A DNA stretch of 64,000 nt from Haematococcus lacustris (Eukaryota > Chlorophyta > Chlorophyceae > Chlamydomonadales > Haematococcaceae): the NCBI GenBank assembly GCA_030144725.1, contig JASKMD010000031.1, positions 8,405,823-8,469,822 of the forward strand. The letters are read 5' to 3'. A program made the translations under genes and the position numbers. The notes beneath the pieces are model-generated. The model was not told the origin of the DNA. It did no database searches and was given only the letters and a program-made list of their open reading frames with translations. Below are positions 34,501 through 44,767 of the stretch, in pieces. Position 1 is the stretch's first letter, and each line of letters opens with the position of its first letter.

Positions 34501-37500
34501 CAAGTTGCCTCTTAGGGGCCGCCAAGCCACTATTCAGGCCATGCACCTAGACAGACGCAGCAACAGCATCGCGACCTGTCAATGGGGTCACCGGGATATG
34601 CTCCCTTGTAAGACCCAACACACCTGCTCCCCACACAGACAACACAAGTTAGAACGAAGGGGCAGCCACACATGGCCAGCCACACACACCCCACACCCGC
34701 CTCTAACCCACATCCTCGGCCCACTTCAACCCCCAATCGGACACCCGGGCTGGAAACCACTAAACCAGCCTAACCTACGCCCCACCACCGACATCCTACT
34801 AATAGGAGCCGTGATGTGGACCCTTATCAGATTAGGAAGCCACCACACTACAACACCCACCAAAGCTCAATCACAACGGTGCATTAGGCGACAACGTAAG
34901 AGACTTACTAAGCTCGCAGCTACTCTCCATGTCACTACCTACAATTGGCTCCACGGCATGGATGGTAATACCACCAGACTATGGGCTATAAATAGCATGG
35001 CGTACCAAACTGAAACGTATATGAAGGGGCATACATGCAGTAACACCACGACTGTACACCAATACAACACTACCATCCAAGCCTATATGACCCACCGCAC
35101 GAACCCGCACACCCCCGCATCCATTAACGTACGAATGCTGACCTGGGAAGCTATTTCATACCTCACCCACATAAGCTGGCTACTTATGGCATCGGGAGAC
35201 GTCGAACCCAACCCTGGCCCTGAGGGACTCCATTTTGAGAAACAAGTGGCCTCCCATTGCCAAATACATGCTCTCAATCACGCCGCGGGGCATCAATGGC
35301 TCACCAACCAGGACCTGGCCAACTTCCACATGTCGGAGCTGAGCGCCAGACACGGCGACCAGCGCACGATGTGGGCGCTCGCCAGAGACGAGCAAGGCGC
35401 TTGCAATGACACGGTCATCAACCTCTATCTAACATCACACTACGGCCTCTCCACACACAGTGTGGGGCACCTGCGCACACGGAAGGACTGGTCCACCCGC
35501 AACCTTGACGTGCTATCAGCCACCCACGGCACGCATGCCTTCCTTTGCAAAGCCCCGACCCACAGTATGGCGATAAGGAAGCACAATGGTACTTGGTACC
35601 TTCTAGACTCGCAAGCGGAAGCGCCTACACTACTACATACCACCAGCAACAACACATACCACACGGCCTGCGAAGTACAAGTTATTATCAGTATACCAAA
35701 CCACACGGAGGCAATGGCTGTGGCACGCAGCAGGGCAAGGCTAGGGCCCATCATCAGCAGCCCACCAGATACACACATCGCCTACATGGAACGCCAACAC
35801 AAACAGTGCTGCCTGGTGCATGCCCTCAACATGGCCGTGGGGAAACCTATGATTAAGCCCGAGGACGTTATCACCCACTGTAGATCGCTCGGCACACACA
35901 TCCAAGACCTAGCCAACAAGGCAAGGCGGGAGCACAGATCGATACCACTACACAGTAGCCTCCCACACATCTACGAGGAATCTGGCAACTTCACCATCTC
36001 CACCATCAATCACTACCTATACCATTACCACAAGGACCTCCACCTATGCCCTACCACCACAGAGCATACACTTGACCACATCACACCTGAGCTCCTCAAC
36101 ACGCTCACTGGCAATGTAGACAGCTACACCAACACAGCTGCCATTCTCATCACCAACAATCACGCTACCACCATCCGCCGCATAGATCACGCATGGCAAT
36201 GGCTGGACTCGGAACGCGGCCACCCACGTCGGTTGGACACCCCGGAAGACTGGCTCCAGCTGCACGGCATGCTCGTTCAAATTAAAAAGGGCGACGCGGC
36301 TAATACCAACCTCATCCATCCACTATGCTGGCTAGCTGACCCTACAAGGCGCGCCACCACGGAGCAGCTGGAACAACATCTACGCACCACACACATCGAC
36401 CTTACTACTCAAGACTTGGGGACACAACCCGCGCACGGCCCCCGACCAGACCGGCCGCTACCCAAGATCGCCACTGCACAACCAGCGAGTTCTAAGCGCA
36501 CAGGAACAGCCACCGAAGACATGAACGCCGGGCCGCGACTGCGCCAAGTCGCTCCCACAGTCACTCTTCCCACTCTACAAGACCGGTCAAGCAACAGTAA
36601 ACGGCCCACGTCATCGGGCACCATCGTAGATAAAAGACGGACCAAGCCAAGGGCACAACCTAAGGACTCGCACACGCAAACCCTGATGTACAGATACCTA
36701 AACACAGCCCCCACTCCACCCCCCGCCGCCACCCCCAAAACACCGCAACCCCCCACCGATAACCTACCTGAGCACCCAGGACCACACCCACAACACAGCA
36801 CCTTGCCAACACAGCCACAACCAACACATAATCGACAGCATATCACACTAACGACCCTGAATGTCAGAAGCCTCCATAGGTCAAGGAACGACGTCCTCAA
36901 CCTTGTGCACCAGCACAGCCCGGACATCTTGATCCTAACTGAGACCATGACCCAGCCCAGGAGCAACAATCCAGGCTCTGGTTGGTTGAAGAGAGTCATG
37001 CCAGACTATACGATACACCGGCACAGAGGCCACAGTGAAGTACTACTAGGCATCAAACACAACTTAGCCATCCAAATGCAAACCACTATGCTTTCACCGA
37101 GCACTGAGGCTGAGGTAAATGCACGATGCGTCATCCTGACCCTCAACCAACACCAGTGCGAACAGCTCACCATCATCGCCACGTACTGGCCGTCGGGATC
37201 CAATGGCGAAGCGCTCTCACTGCGCGAGAAAATGCAAGAGCATATACGAACAGCCACTGGGCACCTGCCCGGCTCACTTATCCTGGCGGGAGATATCAAC
37301 GCCACGATGAAAACAGAGGATCGCTCCGAGCACACTGAATACACACAAGACAGCATGATGAGGGGGTTCGCCACAGAAATGCACCTGATAGAAGCGGACC
37401 CCGGCGACCGGGCCTGGACCTACCAACAACCGCACTGCAACAGCCGCATAGACGCTATCCTAACACGCGACGCAAGACACGGCCCTGAGCACCGCACGCA

Positions 37501-40500
37501 CGTCCATACCAACGCCTATCTCAGCGACCACAGGCCACTCACCGCCACACTGAATACAACCCGCCTAGGCATAGACCTGGCAGCCCCACACAAACCACCG
37601 AAGCACAGCCATACCATCCTCACCACCCCCATTACCAATAAGGACAGGGAAGCCTACCGCCTGGCAGTGCAACAACCCAGCTCAGGCGTCCCACAATTAC
37701 ATGCAGAACTGACAGCCTTCTTAGCCCCCATATACACAGAGGCTACCCACCACCTGGCTACACTTGGCAGGACCAACCCTCAACAACCACAACGCCTGAC
37801 ATCAGTGGCAGGACGCCCGGCCAGGGAAGCTGTAGACACCGCAGCCACCATGCTCACAAACCTCCTACAAACCTGCAGGACGGCAGCTATAAAGACATGC
37901 AACACTAAGACCCTCACAAGGGGAGGCCAGCACTACCAACGCAGGACCATGTGCAGGATTAGACTGGCACTGGGCAGAAAGCTTAAGACCGCTAGAGACC
38001 TTAGCCGGAAGGCTAACTCCCTATTTAAGCAAACCAACGTGCACCCGACAATCGACGAACTCATTCCAGAGACAGATGCGACGAACGAAGAGATCAGGGA
38101 CGCGGTGCAAGCGCGACAGGGTGAAGACCCAACCGAAAATCACGTGCAGGCCGCGCTAGCCCAACTGGCCAATACGTACCGCGACCAAATCCACCAACTA
38201 GACGACGATGACTCCGCACTCGCCATCGCACAAGCTCGTGTCAGAATGCAACAACTGATCAGCACCCAGCCCAAGAAGGCTAACAAACGTATCCTACGCC
38301 CGTCCCGCACCGACCACAAAGGCCTGCAGGCGCTAGCTGATCCTGACACCAAAACCATATGCACCGCCCCCGCCGACCTCAACCGGATAGTCACCGCCGC
38401 ATATGGGCAGAAGCTGTCGGCCCCGACCCCCAAGACTGGCCACTACACCAACAAACAGACAAGAAACTACCCGTGGGCTCGCGCCAAAGCAGACGACGCC
38501 TTCTCTATGCACGCATGCCAAAACATACACTGGCTGCACACAGCCATCATGGACAAGGCAGGCTTCCAGGAATGCATCAGCAGGCTGGCAGGAGGCAAAG
38601 CCCCGGGACCAGACGGCGTGGAAAATGAAATCATCAAGATGCTGCCATGGGAGATGCGGGAAACCATCCACCAGCTCTTCATCATCATGTGGGCAACAGG
38701 CTGCACACCCACCACGTGGAAGACCAGTGACACGTGCCTGCTCTACAAGGACAAGGGGCAAGAAACGGACCTCAACTCCTACAGGCCAGTGGGACTAGCC
38801 AACACCGTTTATAAGCTGTGGACCAGCCTCATTACCAAGACACTGTCTGAGTATGCTGAAGCTAATGGGATGCTCAGCAAGAACCAGGCTGGGTTCCGCT
38901 CCCACAGGAACACCACACAACAGCTACAGATGCTTGTCATGGCCCTTGAGGATGCCAAGCTGGCCAAGGCGGATATCTACGCGCTCCTGGTCGACTTCAC
39001 CAGCGCGTTCAACACCACCTGCCAAGACAAACTACTCTGGATCATGCATGACCTAGGCTTCCCCACGGACGCGACCGACGCAGTTAAGGACCTATACACG
39101 GGCGCTACAACGCGCTTTAAAACACCCTACGGCCACACTGACCCGGTATCCGTCAACCGGGGCACCATACAAGGCGATTCTCTCTCGCCCTTCCTATTTC
39201 TCATTTACATCGAACCCCTCCTGCGGTGGCTGCAAGTCGGCGCGAGGGGCTATAAATTCAAATCAGCAACGGCCGACAGCGGGGAACACACCACCGTCAG
39301 CAGCGTCGACTATGCGGACGACATAGCTATACTCTGCAACACCCTTCGCAACCTCCGATGCCAAGCGGACAAACTCTCGGCCTTCTCGGACTGGGGTCAC
39401 CTCATCATCTCACACAGTAAAACCCTCGCAACAGCGGCGCTCCATCACTCGGTCGAAACCGGCATGTGCAGCAACGCGGCCGAAGCGGACAAGCGGGCCC
39501 GCCACCAACTCCAAACCGTCAGCCTACAAGGGAAACCCGTCACCTACCACCGCCCGACCTCACCCTTCACCTACCTGGGGGTGCTCATCACCATGACGTT
39601 GGACTGGAAACCACAACACACAGCTATGATTACCCAGCTCCGCCAAAAACTTGAGAGACTCAGACGCTCCTTTGCTAGCGCTAGACAGGCCATACACATC
39701 ATCCGCACGGCCATCATACCCAGCCTAGCCTACAGCTTCTGTGCCGTGCCCTGCACCCCAGGGGACCTTGAGCTGTACGACAGGTCCATCAATCAATGCG
39801 TGAAGCTTAAACTCAGACTCCCCCTTGGAACGCCCAATGCCATCATCAGGGAAGACGCCGAGAAGCTAGGCATGGGCATCAGCTCCACAGCCCAGGAATA
39901 CCACGCTCGCAACACGACAGCCCTCATACACAGTCTCCAGTCCACAGATGTGGCACACGCCCACATATCGAGGAGCATGCTGCACAAACAAATCACATGG
40001 CTCAGTACCCAGGCTAGCACACAAGGACACCGCATGCTCACCCTCCTTCATCACACCCTTAGGGCACGGCAGCTAGTCTATGCCTCTATATCCGGACTGT
40101 CGGCCACGGAAGAGGGGCTACCTCTCTACCATGAAGAGTGCCAAACACTCGGCCGCCTCATCACACAGGCCAGCAGCTCTCAAGCACACGATGTCGTCAG
40201 CGCCAGCATCACCTGCCTCAAAAGCCTAGGCATCACGCACGCTTCTGAACTCAGCTGCAAGGGCAACACACACATCATCACCGGTAGCATGCTCACATCA
40301 AAGTACGGGAAAAAGGTCAAGCAGAAGCACATCATCGCTCTCAACACACTAGCGGCCATGGCGGCCCAACCCTCATGCCCAGACGCGACCGCAACGCGTG
40401 CCATCCGAGACAGCCGCAACACATCACTCGACCTCCCGCCCGACCAGCGCAAAATCACAACATGGGCCGCGGGCCTCACGGAACTTGCGCCCACACCCGC

Positions 40501-43500
40501 AGTGCCAGACACCAGAACTCGCTATATGGATATGAAAGCGTATGCGGTCAAGCACGTAACTCAACCGGCAACGGCGGACCGGACCGCAGCGGCACCCGCA
40601 GCCCACGAGGTCATTAGGACGAGCTCACGTCTGCTGAAACGAGAGCAACGAGCAACACAATCGGCCCCAACGAAGCCCACTCCACCCAAGGCGGGCACGA
40701 AACGGAACAATGAGGGCAGACAGACACAAACTATCCCGCAGGATATAGTGCGCATAGTAGGCCTTGACCTCCCAGGACTCTCCAGCTGGAAGGTGGATAA
40801 AGCCTGCCGTTGTAAACCCAAGAAGCTAGGCTGCATACTAGGGGCCATGTACGGCCACCAAGAGGCCATTACCAGCATAGATGGCTGGCAATGGGACGGC
40901 ATCAACAAGGAAAACTACTACAAGGTACATTGGAAGCCCACAGTCATAGACAGATGGGCTTTACCACTATGTGCAGAAGAAGGCTATACACCCACACACA
41001 TAGAGACCATCAGCAGGGAAGAGGCTAAGGACGTGTGCACCTGTGAGTTGTGCTGGCTACCAAAAGGAGACAGCCCAATGTGCCACAACTGCAAGAGGGC
41101 CTACCACCCAGCCTGCCTTGAGGAAGCCCACCTGTCAGGACACAAGGAACCAGGATACTGGCTGTGCCCTATATGCAAGTTTGGCAGCAATGACTTCAAG
41201 ACTACCATGCGTCAGTCAGCACACTCGGACCTCATACGAGTACACTGGCACCCCACTCTCGAACCGGCGCCGCTCATCACGGCACACCTGGACTACATAG
41301 CAAAGCGCAACGACTACGACGAGGAAAATAGGCAGATACAAGAGGCCAGACATGCGAGGCCCGACACGCACCTGCCGGCCCACACCCGACAGGGACTACC
41401 GGACCCGCACACCTGGCTACCCCGGTGCACCAACCTGCACTCGAAGGCCACCTTTCACACCTACCCCATCAACCCGCAGACGGACATCGTCGGCACGGGC
41501 AAATGCGAAACCTTCCTCCAACTTCACCCCCACATGACCGCCCCCGCGATGAGCCTCAGCACGGGGGAGCCCATTATGCCACGGCACGACTTAGTGCAAC
41601 ACGTAACGGTCCACGACGAGTCGGGTCGCACAGTTGGCCTCCTGACAAAAGACCAACACCAACATCTACACGCTTGGTTACAACACACACCCCACACACG
41701 CAACCTGGCCACAGAGGTAGTGGCCCTCCTAAGGAGACAGGACGCACAGAGCAGCCACCACCCCATGAGAGGGGCACAAGACAAAGCCCTGAACACCCTA
41801 CACGCCACACGAAGCTTTCCAAGTACCGTCCAAAGATGGGCTGATCCACTCACAGTTAGACCAGAAACCACCACCTATTGGAGCCCTGACACCAACGACA
41901 CGGCATTTGGGGCACACCACAACTGCCTACTGGTACGCCACACTGGCTTATCCACATGGAATGTACCGGCAGACGATGCAGTGGCACTGAAATGCGTCAA
42001 CCATGCTATACACTCAGCTACACAGGAGGAGGCCATGGCAACCATCATGCTGATCCCGGGGAAAAAGGGCATCTCCTACCCTAAACACATTGACACCCTG
42101 CGGCGCTACCCTGAGTACTGCCAGCACCTGGCTAACATACCCCCCACCAAGACCAAAAGCTCCAAGTCCGGCAAGCACGCCAACCTCCACATCTACGTCA
42201 TTTGGAATGCAGCAGGACAACAACTCGTCACCAAAGGCAACCCCCAAGGATGGCTGGCTAGCACCGCCACTGCCCTCCACCCCCAACGAGACACACACCC
42301 AATCCGCAACAGACCAACGAATCAAAGCCAGCCAGCCACACCCCCTAGCGGCCACAAACAACACATGCGCCTGCCGTTGGACAGGGACCTCCCCACCTCG
42401 GGGCACCAACGCAGCCACAACCAGCTCACGGAACACTCCACGACGCAGCCACGGATGGCCATCACCGAATGGGCCACGATCGCGTACACGGACGGCAGCT
42501 GCATTAAAACCTCGGGGGCAGCTCCGGAGAGCGTCGGGGCGGGGGTCTATATCCCGGAGACCAACGTCCTCGTCACCGTCGCCATGGATGACCCTGAAAG
42601 CAACACCATCAACAGGGCGGAACTCACGGCGATACACGCGGCACTCAAAGCGGGGGCCAAACGTATCGCCACCGATAGCCTTTGCTCCCTCTACCAGATT
42701 CGCAGAGCCCTCGCTAACCCGATGTCGCTCATCACCCACAGACACAACGACATCCTGACCGATATCGCCACCCTCATCATCGACAGCCCCGCCACGATCC
42801 ACTTCTACAAAGTCAGGGCCCACTCGGGCATCATCGGCAACGAAGGCGCCGATGCCCTCGCCAAGTATGCGGCGCTACACCCAGAGCTCGCCAACACCCC
42901 GGCCTACAGCCCGACCACACGGAATGAGACGAAGAACTGGCTCAGCAACGCAGCCGACGGCGGATTCCCCGCCCCATTGCCGGACTGCCGCCACAGCGTG
43001 CGGGCACACATGCACCGCAAACACAAGTTGGGCCTTGCCAATCAAGACAGTATCTACTACCAGATGACTCAGGAGATCACCAAAGCCGCGGCGAAAGGAG
43101 CAGGCGAAAGAGTGATGATCGACACGAACATCTCCACCCACGCGCAACGCACTGCCCTACTCTACCGTACCGGAGGGCTATACAACCAGAAACTAGCTAT
43201 GCGCTGGAAACGGGCGACGGATGACCGATGCCCGCTCTGCGGGAATGCGGATAGTGCCCCTCACCTCCTCTCGGGCTGCAGCGAGACTCTACCGATGGTG
43301 CAAGAAAGGCACAACGGGGCGGGCCGCCTCATCACCAAAGCTATCAGCAAGGGAACCCTAGGCGGGTACATCAGCTTTGCGGACACCGGCAGCTGGGAGA
43401 AGGGCGCAAAGGAAAGCCTGGACCTCCCCAGCGACACGCTACACACAACACTCCAGACACTCGGACTGAAACCAGAAGATACTAAACACACCACCAGGCC

Positions 43501-44721
43501 GGATATCCTCATGGTGACCCCTCATAAGAAGGCAAGCAAGGACGGCAAAGACACCAAGCGGGTCTGCATTATAGAAATCAAATACTGCTCGGACTCACGG
43601 TGGACGGACCAATTAAACAAGGCACTCACTCAACACACCCACTTAGCCAAGACCATACGCAAGGAAGACCATATGGTCGCTATCATACCAATCCTACTAG
43701 GCATAGGGGGCATAACCTACGAAGCGCACACACGGCAACACCTCTTGGCCCTCGGGATCACACAAGCCAACACTACCAAGCTGCTCAACAAGTTAACTAG
43801 ACACGCCATGGAGGCAGCCCATTCTATTGCAAAGACAAGCTACAGACTCAGGGCTACCAGAGGGGGGGGAGGGTAGGGGGGACGCCTCTTCTTTGGCTCG
43901 ATGGTGGGAGCAGGCCGCGCCCCAGGCGGTAGCTCCTCCCTTAATGCACGCCGGTGAATACCGGAGTAGTCTTCTTCTTCTTCTTCATGTGTGGTTTCAC
44001 TTACATTCTTTTCAGGCGTGCGCCCAGCAGCTGTCCCCTTGCCCACTGCGTGGCGGCACCATCCTGGCCAATGACTACCTGAACTCAAGGGTTGTCACGC
44101 CAGGGGGGTTTAAGCTGAACCCAAAGGGGCCCACAGGGTTGGTACGCCCTCAAGCTTTACATGTGGATGTGAGCCCCAAGGAGATTGCCACTCCCTGGGT
44201 AAGGACACAGACGCCCTGATGGGTGATAGGCTGCCCTGCTGCTGCCCTACCATGACCGTCTGCCCTGATACCCTGCCGCTGCCCTACCCTGATCAACTGC
44301 CTTGATGCCCTGCTGCTGCCCTATCCTGATGGCTGCCCGGTCGCCCTGCTGCTGCCCTACCCTGCCCAGCCCAGGGTGAGACAGCAACAACAGGATTGCT
44401 TGGTGCTGCGCAGGAGGCAAAAGTGACTCCACCCCTCCCACTCGCCCCAACAGCTACTTCGCCGACGGCTGCATTGGAAGCTCTAGCATCAGCAGCAGCA
44501 TCAGCAGCAGCAGCAGCAGCAGTGTCATCTGCAGGTGTCGCCACACCACCCACTGTCCCTATCTCTGGGGCGTCACCAAACCCGGCTGCAGCGGCAGCGG
44601 CAGCAGCAACAGCAGCACCGGTGGAAGCAGCAACAGCAGCAGCAGTAGCAGCTGCAGAATCAGCATCAGCAGCAGCAGCACCAGAGGAAGCACCAGCAGC
44701 AGCAGGGGCGACAGCAGCAAG

Positions 44722-44767
<46 letters not shown>

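Larger units (their letters stand above)
30204..43985 (+). mobile_element. Complete LINE of the Dualen/RandI type, 13.8 kb
   Basis: The element lies between 13-bp direct repeats and has a 5' leader of 104 bp, one open frame, a 3' UTR of 109 bp and a terminal CTT microsatellite (about 43970-43985). It has no LTRs. The coding order, with an APE-like endonuclease before the reverse transcriptase and a CCHC knuckle plus restriction-like nuclease after RNase H, is the dual-endonuclease plan of the Dualen group known from Chlamydomonas reinhardtii. The frame and the duplications are undamaged, so the insertion is young. It is in the same orientation as the host gene. Confidence 0.8.

Noticed and set aside
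32000..42823. Reverse-strand frames inside the LINE (for example 42014-42823, 269 codons).
   Set aside because: The LINE is A/C-rich on the coding strand, so the opposite strand has few stops. None shows a domain.
30308..43876. LTR retrotransposon or virus-derived origin of the large polyprotein, because of the 2A motif and cysteine proteases.
   Set aside because: There are no LTRs, integrase, capsid or helicase motifs. APE and restriction-like nucleases with a target duplication and 3' microsatellite identify a LINE.
29929..43997. TGTGGTTT at 29929-29936 and 43990-43997 as the LINE target duplication, which would place the telomere repeat inside the insert.
   Set aside because: It is only 8 bp, would leave an intron of about 34 nt, and the 13-bp match at 30191-30203 explains the insertion better.
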